48,375 nt of DNA, from contig JAEXOU010000001.1 of NCBI GenBank assembly GCA_023439125.1, positions 1 to 48,375 on the forward strand, in the 5' to 3' direction. Positions within the stretch are counted from its first letter, which is position 1. Every line of letters begins with the position of its first letter. Positions 17,558-26,432 of this stretch are shown piece by piece. A program made the position numbers and the translations under genes. This DNA comes from Bacillota bacterium. GTDB lineage: Bacteria; Bacillota; Clostridia; Lachnospirales; Lachnospiraceae. The notes below the pieces were generated by a model. That model had not been told where the DNA came from. It worked only from the letters and a program-made list of their open reading frames with translations, and ran no database searches.

Positions 17558-17603
17558 ATCTTTTTCCTCCTATCATATATACTTATGCAATATAATTTTT
17601 TAA

Positions 17604-17643
17604 AAACTCCCCGCCATTAAGAAACCTTAACAACGGGGAGTTT
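17604..17643 (-). terminator. Intrinsic terminator of the PFOR gene
   Basis: AAACTCCCCG (17604-17613) pairs with CGGGGAGTTT (17634-17643). On the minus strand it is followed by TTTTTAAAAAATT. It lies 61 bp behind the PFOR stop and before the GH43 start. Confidence 0.88.
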
Positions 17644-17704
17644 CCATATCGATTCAATTCATGAATCTACAAGAGAAGTTGATAAGTTACCATCTTTTCT
17701 TGAA

Positions 17705-20700
17705 TTATTTATAAAGTTCAACTAACTTCAACAAATGTTCATAACGTTTGCTTGCAGCTTCTTCAGATTCCTTAAATAATTTCTCAGCACGCTCTGGGAA
17801 AGAACGTGTTAATCTCGTATAACGTGTTTCGTTATTTAAGAAGTCTTGGTATGTTCCATCGCCTGGCTTAGATGTTAATGTGAATGGATTCTTTCCTTCT
17901 GCCTTTAATGCTGGATTGAAGGAGAATAAATTCCAGTATCCTGAAGCAACAGCTTTCTTCATCTCATCCTGACAATGATTCATACCGCCCTTAACTCCGT
18001 GAAGTTCACATGGAGCATAACAAATAATCACGGATGGACCATTATATGCTTCTGCTTCATTAATTACTTTTACTGTCTGAGCTGGATTAGCACCAAGAGC
18101 AATCTGCGCTACATAAACGTAACCATAGGTCATCGCAATTTCAGCAAGGCTCTTCTTGCTAACTTCCTTACCAGATGCAGCAAACTGACATACTTCACCA
18201 ATGTTAGAAGCCTTAGAAGCCTGACCACCTGTATTAGAATACATTTCTGTATCAAATACCATAATGTTTACGTTCTCGCCTGATGCTATAACATGGTCAA
18301 GACCACCAAAACCAATATCATAAGCCCAACCATCGCCACCGAAGATCCATACAGACTTCTTAGCAAGGTAGTCTTTCTTATCAAGAACTTCTTTCGAAAG
18401 TTCACAACCAGCTTTAGCAGCTTTCTCAAGCTCAACGATTAATGCATTGGCACATGCTGTATTTTGCTTTGTGTTATCCTTTGTTTCTAAGAACTTAGCA
18501 ATTGCAGCCTTCATTTCATCTGTTGTCTTATCACTAGCAGCAATCTTTTCAAGCTTGTTAATTGCCTGATTACGTAACGTCTTTTGTCCAAGGTACATAC
18601 CAAAGCCATGCTCTGCATTATCCTCGAATAAAGAGTTCGACCATGCTGGACCTCTCTGAGAATCTTTATTTACTGTATATGGACAAGCTGCAGCTGGACC
18701 ACCCCAGATAGAGGAACATCCTGTTGCATTTGAGATATACATCTGTTCGCCAAACAACTGAGTAACTAAACGAGCGTAGGAAGTTTCAGCACATCCTGCA
18801 CAGGATCCAGAGAACTCAAGAAGTGGTTGGTTGAACTGAGATCCCTTTACTGTTGTATCAGCTGGCATACCAGGTTTCTTAGATACATTAGCAACTAAGT
18901 AATCGAATACTGGTTGCTCATGGCTCTGAGATTCTTGTGGAACCATCTTAATCGCTTTATCAGGAACTGGACAAACTGTAATACATTCACCACATCCCAT
19001 ACAATCTAATGGTGTTACACTAATTGCAAATTTATATTCGGAAGCCTTTGGTTTTGTATCTGCTAACTTGATGTGAGCTGGTGCAGCCTTAACTTCATCT
19101 TCACTTAACATGAATGGACGAATTGTTGCGTGTGAACATACGAATGCACAGTTAGTACACTGAATACATTTTACAGGATCCCATTCAGGAATCATAACGG
19201 CGATACCACGTTTTTCATATGCGGAAGCACCTGTAGCGAACTGACCATCTGCAATATCTGCAAATGCAGAAACAGGGAGACTATCACCATCCATTAATGC
19301 GATTGGGTTAAGAAGAGTCTCTACCATCTTAACTGTATCTGGACGTCCTGTAAGTGCAGCAGGAGCTGGATCAGCAGCTGGATTTGACCAAGATGCTGGA
19401 ACTTCTACTTTATGGATTGCATCAACACCTGCATCAATTGCTTTATAGTTCATCTCAACAACTGCATCGCCCTTCTTACCATAGGACTTTTTAGCAGCAT
19501 ATTTCATATAGCTAATAGCATCGTCAATTGGCATTACGTTAGCTAACTTAAAGAATGCGGACTGAAGAATTGTGTTGGTACGTTTACCCATACCAATTTC
19601 AATTGCTTTGTCGATTGCATTGATTGTATATAACTGTATTTTATTATCAGCAATATATTTCTTTGCTTCTGCATTTAACTTTGTTTCTAACTCAGCATCA
19701 TCCCACTGGCAGTTAATCATGAAGATTCCACCTGGTTTAACATCCTGAACCATCTTAAAACCTTTTTCAACATAAGAAGGATTATGACATGCAACAAAAT
19801 CTGCTTGATTTATGTAATATGGGCTCTTGATTGGCTTATCGCCGAATCTTAAGTGAGAAATTGTGATACCACCAGTTTTCTTTGAATCGTACTGGAAGTA
19901 TGCCTGTATGAACTTATCTGTATGGTCACCGATAATCTTAGTTGAGTTCTTGTTAGCACCTACTGTACCATCACCACCAAGACCCCAGAATTTACATTCT
20001 ACTGTACCTGCTGCAGATGTAATAGGAGCTGGTTTAACTTCTGGTAAGCTTAAGTTTGTAACGTCATCTACGATACCAACTGTAAAACGAGACTTTGGAG
20101 CATCCTTTGCTAATTCTGTAAATATAGCGAAGATAGAAGATGGAGGAGTATCTTTCGATCCAAGACCATAACGTCCACCTGTCAATACAATATCATTTAA
20201 TCCTGCTTCACGAAGCGTTGCAGCAATATCAAGGTATAATGGCTCACCTAACGCACCTGGCTCTTTTGTACGGTCAAGTACAGCAACTTTTTTAGCTGTC
20301 TTAGGAAGAACTTTAAGGAAACTATTAGCAACCCATGGACGATATAGACGAACTTTGATAAGGCCGACTTTTTCACCTGCTGCTGTTAAGTAATCAATAA
20401 CTTCTTCAGCTACATCACAGATGGAGCCCATTGCAATAATGACACGTTCAGCATCAGGAGCACCATAGTAGTTGAATAAATCATAATTAGTTCCAAGTTT
20501 TTCATTAACCTTAGCCATATATTTTTCAACAACAGCTGGTAATTGATCATATACTGGATTGCATGCTTCACGATGCTGGAAGAAAACATCACCGTTTTCA
20601 TGAGAACCACGCATATAAGGATTCGCTGGATTCAAAGCATGGTCACGAAATGCTTTTACAGCATCCATGTTACACATTTCTTTTAAGTCTTCATAATCCC

Positions 20701-21256
20701 ATGTTTCAATTTTCTGGATCTCATGAGATGTACGGAATCCATCGAAGAAGTTGATAAAAGGAACTTTACCTTCAATCGAAGCAAGATGTGCAACTGGACT
20801 TAAATCCATAACTTCTTGAGTATTAGTTTCTGCTAACATAGCAAAACCTGTTTGGCGGCAAGCATAAACGTCGCTATGGTCACCAAAAATATTTAAGGAC
20901 TGAGTTGCAACTGTACGTGCAGATACGTCAAATACACATGGAAGCTGTTCAGCGGCAATTTTGTACATATTTGGGATCATTAATAACAGACCCTGAGAAG
21001 CAGTAAATGTTGTTGTTATAGCACCTGCAGCGAGAGATCCATGAACTGCGCCTGCAGCACCTGCTTCAGACTGCATCTCAGTAACTACTACTTGGTTACC
21101 AAAAATATTCTCTCTCATTTCAGCAGACCATTGATCAACATAATCGGCCATCGGGCTGGATGGTGTGATTGGGTAAATGGCAGCAACATCTGTAAACGCA
21201 TACGCCACGTGAGCAGCTGCGGTATTGCCGTCCATTGATTGTTTAGAACGAGACAT
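17705..21256 (-). CDS. nifJ: Pyruvate:ferredoxin (flavodoxin) oxidoreductase
   Basis: 1183 residues, the full length of single-chain PFOR. Pyruvate plus CoA is converted to acetyl-CoA, CO2 and reduced ferredoxin, the main link from glycolysis to hydrogen, ethanol and acetate in clostridia. Domain I begins AYAFTDVAAIYPITPSSPMA. The ferredoxin-like domain has two cysteine sets, CIQCTNCAFVC (697-707) and CMGCGECITVC (752-762). The proximal cluster uses Cys819 and Cys822 (SGSCAGC), with Cys847 following. Thiamine diphosphate and Mg bind at GGDGWAYDIG (973-982) and DTEMYSNTGGQ (1002-1012). Soluble. Ribosome site AGGAGG, near-consensus promoter and its own terminator, all consistent with strong single-gene expression. 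Confidence 0.97.
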   Translation of the reverse strand: MSRSKQSMDGNTAAAHVAYAFTDVAAIYPITPSSPMADYVDQWSAEMRENIFGNQVVVTEMQSEAGAAGAVHGSLAAGAITTTFTASQGLLLMIPNMYKIAAEQLPCVFDVSARTVATQSLNIFGDHSDVYACRQTGFAMLAETNTQEVMDLSPVAHLASIEGKVPFINFFDGFRTSHEIQKIETWDYEDLKEMCNMDAVKAFRDHALNPANPYMRGSHENGDVFFQHREACNPVYDQLPAVVEKYMAKVNEKLGTNYDLFNYYGAPDAERVIIAMGSICDVAEEVIDYLTAAGEKVGLIKVRLYRPWVANSFLKVLPKTAKKVAVLDRTKEPGALGEPLYLDIAATLREAGLNDIVLTGGRYGLGSKDTPPSSIFAIFTELAKDAPKSRFTVGIVDDVTNLSLPEVKPAPITSAAGTVECKFWGLGGDGTVGANKNSTKIIGDHTDKFIQAYFQYDSKKTGGITISHLRFGDKPIKSPYYINQADFVACHNPSYVEKGFKMVQDVKPGGIFMINCQWDDAELETKLNAEAKKYIADNKIQLYTINAIDKAIEIGMGKRTNTILQSAFFKLANVMPIDDAISYMKYAAKKSYGKKGDAVVEMNYKAIDAGVDAIHKVEVPASWSNPAADPAPAALTGRPDTVKMVETLLNPIALMDGDSLPVSAFADIADGQFATGASAYEKRGIAVMIPEWDPVKCIQCTNCAFVCSHATIRPFMLSEDEVKAAPAHIKLADTKPKASEYKFAISVTPLDCMGCGECITVCPVPDKAIKMVPQESQSHEQPVFDYLVANVSKKPGMPADTTVKGSQFNQPLLEFSGSCAGCAETSYARLVTQLFGEQMYISNATGCSSIWGGPAAACPYTVNKDSQRGPAWSNSLFEDNAEHGFGMYLGQKTLRNQAINKLEKIAASDKTTDEMKAAIAKFLETKDNTKQNTACANALIVELEKAAKAGCELSKEVLDKKDYLAKKSVWIFGGDGWAYDIGFGGLDHVIASGENVNIMVFDTEMYSNTGGQASKASNIGEVCQFAASGKEVSKKSLAEIAMTYGYVYVAQIALGANPAQTVKVINEAEAYNGPSVIICYAPCELHGVKGGMNHCQDEMKKAVASGYWNLFSFNPALKAEGKNPFTLTSKPGDGTYQDFLNNETRYTRLTRSFPERAEKLFKESEEAASKRYEHLLKLVELYK

Positions 21257-21280
21257 TTGTATTTCCTCCTTTTTAGCTTT

Positions 21281-21336
21281 AGGTCGTTAAGGCCTATTTA
21301 CCGACCTATTTTATCATTATTCGTTGCGTTTGTAAA
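21281..21336 (-). promoter_or_regulatory. PFOR promoter with abutting dyad
   Basis: Minus strand: -35 TTTACA (plus 21331-21336), 17-bp spacer, -10 TAAAAT (plus 21308-21313). Directly against the -10 is an inverted repeat AGGTCG...CGACCT (21281-21307) with GGCC near its centre. It covers the probable transcription start, so it may be an operator or a 5'-terminal mRNA hairpin. Confidence 0.6.
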
Positions 21337-21383
21337 GGTAAATGCTACAATTATTGGATAATTATTGAATCCTCGTAAATAAA

Positions 21384-21431
21384 AAAACCTTACTGTCTAG
21401 TTTGAATAACTTCTTCGATCAGTAAGGTTTT
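21384..21431 (-). terminator. Intrinsic terminator of asnA
   Basis: AAAACCTTACTG (21384-21395) pairs perfectly with CAGTAAGGTTTT (21420-21431). The minus-strand stem ends in seven T. It lies 20 bp behind the asnA stop. Confidence 0.9.
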
Positions 21432-21450
21432 GCTAATACTAATAATTTAT

Positions 21451-22461
21451 TTACAATAAAGTAATTCCCTTATCCTCTAGTGCTTTGATATCTTCTTCTT
21501 TCCAAATGGACGACTGAACTTCGCCAATATGAGCTTTTCTTAAGAAGAACATACAGATTCGAGACTGTCCAATACCACCACCAACGGTATATGGCAACTC
21601 GCGATTTAAAACGGCCTTTTGGAATGGCAACTCTGCTCGTTCCTCACAACCTGCAATTTTAAGCTGTTCTGCCAACGAAGCTTCATCTACACGGATACCC
21701 ATAGAAGATAATTCAAGTGCAATATCAAGTACTGGATAATAAACAATAATATCACCATTTAACTTCCAATCATCATAGTCCGGAGCACGGCCATCATGAG
21801 GCTCACCACTAACCAACGCACCACCAATTTGCATAATAAAAACTGCACCTTTAATCTTCGCAATTTTGTACTCGCGTTCCTTTGGTGTATCATTTGGATA
21901 CATATTCTCAAGCTCCTGAGTAGTAACAAAGGAAATTTCTTTTGGTAATATCTTTTCTATGTAATCGTACTTATCAGCTATGTAGTGCTCCGTATCACGA
22001 AGTGCCTGGTAAACACTGCGTACAACAGATTTCAGTGTTTCAATGTTTCTCTCATCATGTAGGATAATTTTTTCCCAATCCCACTGATCAACAAAGATGG
22101 AATGGATATTATCCGTATCTTCATCACGTCGAATTGCATTCATATCCGTATAGAGACCTTCTCCATAAGAAAATCCATACTTCTTCAAAGCCATACGTTT
22201 CCACTTTGCTAGAGAATGAACAATTTCAACGATTGCATCATCTTGTTCTTTGACTCCAAAAGAAACAGGTCGTTCTACTCCATTAAGGTTATCATTCAAT
22301 CCAGTTTCTGGGCGAACAAATAATGGTGCAGAAACTCGAGTTAAGTTTAACTGTTTTGCTAACTGACGTTCAAAATGGTCTTTGACATGTTTAATTGCAC
22401 CTTGTGTCGCTTTCACATCTAAGAAAGAATGGTACCCTTCAGGTAACAGTAATTCTAACAT
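21451..22461 (-). CDS. asnA: Aspartate-ammonia ligase (asparagine synthetase A)
   Basis: 336 residues, the normal AsnA length. It makes asparagine from aspartate, ammonia and ATP. It has the class II aminoacyl-tRNA-synthetase-like fold, shown by FLDVKATQGAIKHVKDHFE, the motif-2-like VDQWDWEKII, and the C-terminal TVGGGIGQSRICMFFLRKAH. Cytoplasmic. The start follows GAGGAATG. It is monocistronic with a strong terminator. No T-box leader is visible in the 107 bp before element A5. Confidence 0.96.
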   Translation of the reverse strand: MLELLLPEGYHSFLDVKATQGAIKHVKDHFERQLAKQLNLTRVSAPLFVRPETGLNDNLNGVERPVSFGVKEQDDAIVEIVHSLAKWKRMALKKYGFSYGEGLYTDMNAIRRDEDTDNIHSIFVDQWDWEKIILHDERNIETLKSVVRSVYQALRDTEHYIADKYDYIEKILPKEISFVTTQELENMYPNDTPKEREYKIAKIKGAVFIMQIGGALVSGEPHDGRAPDYDDWKLNGDIIVYYPVLDIALELSSMGIRVDEASLAEQLKIAGCEERAELPFQKAVLNRELPYTVGGGIGQSRICMFFLRKAHIGEVQSSIWKEEDIKALEDKGITLL

Positions 22462-22567
22462 AATACATTCCTCACATTCTTGAAATAATATTTATGATAG
22501 CCTTACTGTACATAAATGTCAATAAATTTGATAATAGAACAAGAAAATAATTCTATTCTATGATTTA

Positions 22568-22832
22568 GATGTCAAAAGTCCTTAAGAGAAATGTTTGACG
22601 TCATTTTGCACAGGGAAATGCGATAAAAATGGGAAGACAAACATAATTTATCCGCAACACGCTCTCGCTTGAATGAAGTTCGTAGCGGTACGTAAGGGCC
22701 TAAAATACAGGCCCAAAGTACCGACGACTTCATAACAGTATGCTCCTAAATTATGTTTGTCATCCCATTTTTAGTTAGTCTATATATATGCAAAATGACG
22801 AATAAATTTATAGAAAAGTACTTTTGACACCC
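22568..22832 (-). repeat. Family A element, complete copy in reverse orientation (A5)
   Basis: 265 bp, the most complete copy. Ends GATGTCAAAAGTCCTTAAGA and CTTTTGACACCC are inverted repeats, next come GACGTCATTTTGCAC and GCAAAATGACG. Inner arms GACAAACATAATTTA and TAAATTATGTTTGTC flank an asymmetric middle and the central hairpin GGGCCTAAAATACAGGCCC. Flanks TGATTT and AAATCA continue the inverted repeat. It occupies most of the gene-free 22462-22845, behind the MATE gene; nothing else is seen there. Confidence 0.87.
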
Positions 22833-22845
22833 AAATCATTCCACA

Positions 22846-24192
22846 TTAATTTCTCGTCTTGATTTCCAACTGTTTCAATCTCTTTAACTCAATTCCTATA
22901 CACACGATTGCAACGATGGAAGCCAAGGCGTCAGAGACAGCATTACTAATATACACGCTTTTAACACCATATGGGGATAAAACTATAATTGCTGGAACAA
23001 TGAAAATTCCATATCGTAAAAAGGATAAGAGGCTACTCTTCTTTGCGAATCCAACTGCCTGAAAGTATTGTGAGCTCACTGTTTGTAATCCAACGAAAGG
23101 TAACATCATAAGATAGATTCGAATACTTTTTGATGTACTCAAAATCAATGGTGTTTCATCGGTAAATAAACGAACTAAAAGTTGTGGAGCTACTTGAACG
23201 ACTACGAATAAAAGCATAGATAGACCAAACGCATACATTAACGCAAGCCTTAGGGATTTTTGTATACGGTCGTAATGCTTAGCACCCCAATTGTAACCAC
23301 ATATGGTATTATTCCCTTGAACAATACCAAAAACAACCATATGGTAAAAACTAAATATACTGGACATGATTGTAACCGATGCAATATCCAAATCGGTTCC
23401 TAATCGAAGTAAGCTATAATTAATAAATATATTCACTGCTGATGCCAATAACTGAACAAAGAAAGAGGGTAACCCCATCTTAATTCCTAATCTCGTTAAT
23501 TCTCTTGCGTTCTCCACCTTTTTTCGTTTTAAATGAATTAGAAAATCTGCTCGTTTCTTAAAAGCCCATACAACATAAACAGTCAGTACGGTCTGAGAAA
23601 TAACTGTTGCCAATGCTGCACCTGCAATCCCAAGTCGAAGAACAAAGATAAAAATTGGATCTAAAATAATATTTAAGATTGAGGTCACTATAATAATGTT
23701 CATCGATGTCTTAGCCTGACCAATTGCTCGCAATGAGTTATTCAAGCAATAACCTGGAATGCCAGTAATAGAGCCTACTATAATAATTACAATATACGTT
23801 TTTGCATAAGGCATAACAGAATCCGAAATTGCAAGTATTGCTAATATCTGATCTATAAAAACGAGAAATAAAATCGCAAATAGTATCAAAAATATAATAA
23901 TGTATCGATAGGCTAAATACAGAATTGATTCCGCTTCTTCCTTTTTGCCTTCTCCTAACTTAATGGAAACCAAAGCAGAAGAGCCAATTCCGATTAATAA
24001 GATAAATGCCATCTGCAAAACTTGCACCGGCATTGTAATTCCAACTGCAGTTAAAGCATCCGAATTTATTTTTCCTACAAAGATTCTGTCAACTATATTA
24101 AAAATCGCACTACTTAACATACCTAAAATTGCAGGTATGCTAAGTTGCCATAAGAGTTGATTGATGTTCTTAGAATCCAGATTTTGCTTCAT
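22846..24192 (-). CDS. MATE-family multidrug/sodium antiporter
   Basis: 448 residues with twelve hydrophobic segments in two related halves. MATE features include LLWQLSIPAILGMLSSAIFNIVDR at the N-terminus (first-helix pattern), ALTAVGITMPVQ, PGYCLNNSLRAIGQAKTSM and the second-half QGNNTICGYNWGA. It exports organic cations or drugs using Na+ or H+. Its start lies 23 bp inside the end of the dus gene in another frame, so the two are translationally coupled, an uncommon pairing of tRNA modification and efflux. Followed by element A5. Confidence 0.9.
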   Translation of the reverse strand: MKQNLDSKNINQLLWQLSIPAILGMLSSAIFNIVDRIFVGKINSDALTAVGITMPVQVLQMAFILLIGIGSSALVSIKLGEGKKEEAESILYLAYRYIIIFLILFAILFLVFIDQILAILAISDSVMPYAKTYIVIIIVGSITGIPGYCLNNSLRAIGQAKTSMNIIIVTSILNIILDPIFIFVLRLGIAGAALATVISQTVLTVYVVWAFKKRADFLIHLKRKKVENARELTRLGIKMGLPSFFVQLLASAVNIFINYSLLRLGTDLDIASVTIMSSIFSFYHMVVFGIVQGNNTICGYNWGAKHYDRIQKSLRLALMYAFGLSMLLFVVVQVAPQLLVRLFTDETPLILSTSKSIRIYLMMLPFVGLQTVSSQYFQAVGFAKKSSLLSFLRYGIFIVPAIIVLSPYGVKSVYISNAVSDALASIVAIVCIGIELKRLKQLEIKTRN

Positions 24193-25126
24193 TTACTAGC
24201 TCCTCATATTGGAATAGATCTTCTACTATCTTTTCATATTCTTTCATTTTTTCAGTCCTTTTTATTTTCTTTTCATATTGCTCATAGTTAGAAAAAAGCG
24301 AGCTCATATAAAACCAGATCTCCCTCATCTTAAAAATGACATTTTTGTCACCAAAAAGAACATTTTGATAATCATGATAAATTTTATCATGGAATTTTTT
24401 TAAAACTTTTTTATTATGATTTTCACCCTTTGTTACTTCTTGTATAAGATTTGGATTTCGTATCAAACCTCGTCCAAGCATTACCGATGTAAGCATCGGA
24501 AAGTCTTCTTGAATCTTAACACAATCACTTATTTGAAATAAATCACCATTATAACAAATAGGATTCTTGCTTTCCTTTATAGCCATAGAAAACACAGTCA
24601 GGTTCGGTTGGTTTTTATAAAAGTCAGTCTGAATTCGAGGGTGTATCGTCAGTTCTTCAATTGGATATTTATTATAAATTGCAAGCAATTGCTCAAACTC
24701 ATCTGGATTGTCCTTTCCGATTCGAGTCTTAATTGAAATTCTAGTATTTACATATGTGAAAATCTCTTCTAGAAAGCAATCCAACTGTTCCGGTTTAGCT
24801 AAAAAGCCAGAACCTTTATGCTTTGCAACTACTGTACCAGATGGGCATCCTAGATTAAGATTAATCTCTTTGTATCCCAAATTGCTTATTTCCTTCGCCA
24901 TCTCAATAAAGTCTCTTGCATTGTTGGAAAGAAACTGTGGTACTAAACAGATCCCTTTATTATGTTCTGGCAATATGTCATTGATCTCACGTGATTTAAA
25001 TTTCAGGTTCTTGTTTGTAGCAATAAAAGGTGTAAAATATTTATCAATTCCTGGGTAAAACTCTTGATGTGCATTTCGATAAATATATCCCGTGACACCT
25101 TCCATTGGTGCAAAATAGTATCTCAT
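24170..25126 (-). CDS. tRNA-dihydrouridine synthase (Dus family)
   Basis: 318 residues. FMN-dependent reduction of uridine in tRNA. YFAPMEGVTGYIYRN is the N-terminal FMN-binding stretch. NLNLGCPSGTVVAKHKGSGFL carries the catalytic Cys. SIKTRIGKD, ELTIHPRIQTDFYKN and VMLGRGLIRNPNL are the remaining barrel signatures. The family more often has GxAL after the catalytic loop, and GSGFL here resembles the DusC/short clostridial group. Ribosome site GGGAGG. First gene of a unit with the MATE exporter. A TATAAT box at plus 25156-25161 is the probable -10 of its promoter, with family A fragment A9 immediately upstream. Confidence 0.92.
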   Translation of the reverse strand: MRYYFAPMEGVTGYIYRNAHQEFYPGIDKYFTPFIATNKNLKFKSREINDILPEHNKGICLVPQFLSNNARDFIEMAKEISNLGYKEINLNLGCPSGTVVAKHKGSGFLAKPEQLDCFLEEIFTYVNTRISIKTRIGKDNPDEFEQLLAIYNKYPIEELTIHPRIQTDFYKNQPNLTVFSMAIKESKNPICYNGDLFQISDCVKIQEDFPMLTSVMLGRGLIRNPNLIQEVTKGENHNKKVLKKFHDKIYHDYQNVLFGDKNVIFKMREIWFYMSSLFSNYEQYEKKIKRTEKMKEYEKIVEDLFQYEELVNEAKSGF

Positions 25127-25190
25127 ATCGTCCTCCCGTTTTTTATGGTGAAACCATTATACCATATGGATCCTATTCTCCAAACATACC

Positions 25191-25237
25191 TTTGTGCAAA
25201 ATGACGTCAATTTTCTTTCTTAAGGACTTTTGACACC
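25191..25237 (+). repeat. Family A element, right-end fragment (A9)
   Basis: TTGTGCAAAATGACGTCA, then CTTTCTTAAGGACTTTTG and ACACCTGATT, match the right end of copy A8 (41638-41689). No other part of the element is present. It lies between the dus promoter and the terminator of the next gene. Confidence 0.75.
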
Positions 25238-25256
25238 TGATTCCTATTACACAAAA

Positions 25257-25336
25257 AAAGACTGTTGCAAAATGATATTATGTAGAGGAACAAATGAAGT
25301 ATTCATTTACATAATATCATTTTACAACAGTCTCTT
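25257..25336. terminator. Intrinsic terminator behind the preceding minus-strand unit of the HEAT gene
   Basis: A long stem: positions about 25260-25284 (GACTGTTGCAAAATGATATT and following) pair with about 25308-25332, with one G-U pair. On the minus strand it ends in TTTTTTT. It is 12 bp behind the HEAT-protein stop, so it serves that gene. Confidence 0.88.
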
Positions 25337-25347
25337 TGATATGTACT

Positions 25348-25683
25348 CTATCTTCTCAATTTCATATTAAGTATTGCTTCTCTTGCTACAGTTTTTACCT
25401 CTTCAAGCTTTTCAGTAACTAATAAATGCTGTAAAAATGTTTTTGCATATTCAGTGTTACCACTAGCAAATGCAACAATTGCAACTTTACGCACCTCAGG
25501 GTCCTTATCTTCAATTAATTTACTAAGTATATTTACAGAAGTTTCATCTTGTATTTTTCCTAATGCATTAATAGCGGCTTTCACAACTTCAAAATCCTTA
25601 TCATGTATATACTTTTCAATTTTGTCGGACTTTCTCTTTTCTAATAGTTTTTCAATTTTTGTGATATCTCTCTCTTCGCCCAT
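25348..25683 (-). CDS. Small HEAT-repeat protein
   Basis: 111 residues from ATG at 25683, which has AAGGAG eight bases upstream; the frame is open 18 codons further but without a ribosome site. Three short helical repeats can be seen: DFEVVKAAINALGKIQDETS, DPEVRKVAIVAFASG and LEEVKTVAREAILNM. These are the HEAT/PBS-lyase type that binds proteins. The first 25 residues are highly charged and may form a coiled coil. No catalytic residues. The partner is unknown. Monocistronic with a strong terminator. Confidence 0.8.
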   Translation of the reverse strand: MGEERDITKIEKLLEKRKSDKIEKYIHDKDFEVVKAAINALGKIQDETSVNILSKLIEDKDPEVRKVAIVAFASGNTEYAKTFLQHLLVTEKLEEVKTVAREAILNMKLRR

Positions 25684-26013
25684 TTTGTAAACTCCTTCTA
25701 TTATTGTATAATTTGTAAATCTACAAATAATAATCACGTTATGTTATATAAGAATTGTACCACTTTTTTCCCAAAATAACAAGTGAAATCAGAATAATTC
25801 ACAAAAAAAAGATAGTTTGACTCCTTTTTTCATAGAGAAACCCAATAATTGTAATATTATAATCGAATTGATTATCCATTTTATTACTTATTTATCCATA
25901 TTGCGACAAAGCAAGTATTACCATCTCCACCAACTATTGCATCCTTCACGATATCTATAACGAAACTCCTATAAAATATAACCCCTTTAAATACTCATTT
26001 TACTGAGTAACTA
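25684..26013. other. Gene-poor AT-rich gap
   Basis: No convincing gene. On the minus strand an open stretch near 25892-25957 would encode a 21-residue peptide, VKDAIVGGDGNTCFVAIWINK, from a GTG. An AGGAG lies 16 bases before that GTG and 7 bases before an in-frame ATA. Without a normal start it is more likely chance or a gene remnant. The rest holds the HEAT-gene promoter region, with no clear boxes. Confidence 0.4.
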
Positions 26014-26340
26014 TCATTCTTTATTTGATTCAATATCATATTGCCAATTGAGAATACCACCGAATTCAATTACATTCGTATAACCTAACTTAACAAGCTT
26101 ATGAGCAGCATCTTTACTACGTATCCCACTTCTACAATAAATAAGAAGTTTTTGATTTTTATCAGGTAAGTTCTTTTTTGCACTATCCTCATCAATTTCT
26201 TCGTCCGGCAGACATATTGCACCAACAATATGTCCAGTTTTATACTCCGCTAGAGTACGTACATCAACGATCTTATAATCTTCTTCTGAATCCATTATTT
26301 TTTTAGCATCCTCGGCGGTTATTTTCTTAAATAAACTCAT
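26014..26340 (-). CDS. Single-domain rhodanese-like protein
   Basis: 108 residues from ATG at 26340, preceded by AGAGGAAAATT; the 13 codons further upstream lack a ribosome site. One rhodanese domain with KIVDVRTLAEYKTGHI near the start and the active-site loop YCRSGIRS, whose Cys carries the persulfide. A six-residue loop of this sort is typical of sulfurtransferases acting on thiosulfate or protein persulfides. Cytoplasmic. No linked sulfur gene is present. It lies downstream of the helicase gene, with a 92-bp gap to it. Confidence 0.9.
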   Translation of the reverse strand: MSLFKKITAEDAKKIMDSEEDYKIVDVRTLAEYKTGHIVGAICLPDEEIDEDSAKKNLPDKNQKLLIYCRSGIRSKDAAHKLVKLGYTNVIEFGGILNWQYDIESNKE

Positions 26341-26432
26341 AATTTTCCTCTTTTCAAGGTTAATAATATCTATAACCATATTATTTTCTTATTTTGCTTA
26401 TCTAAACATAACCACCAAGAATAATTGAATTA

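Noticed and set aside
22462..22567. T-box or other riboswitch before asnA
   Set aside because: No T-box sequence, specifier hairpin or antiterminator is visible; the leader is short and AT-rich.
25892..25957. Small peptide gene in the 25684-26013 gap
   Set aside because: No ATG, GTG is badly spaced from the AGGAG, and nothing in the peptide is recognisable; kept only as a remark.
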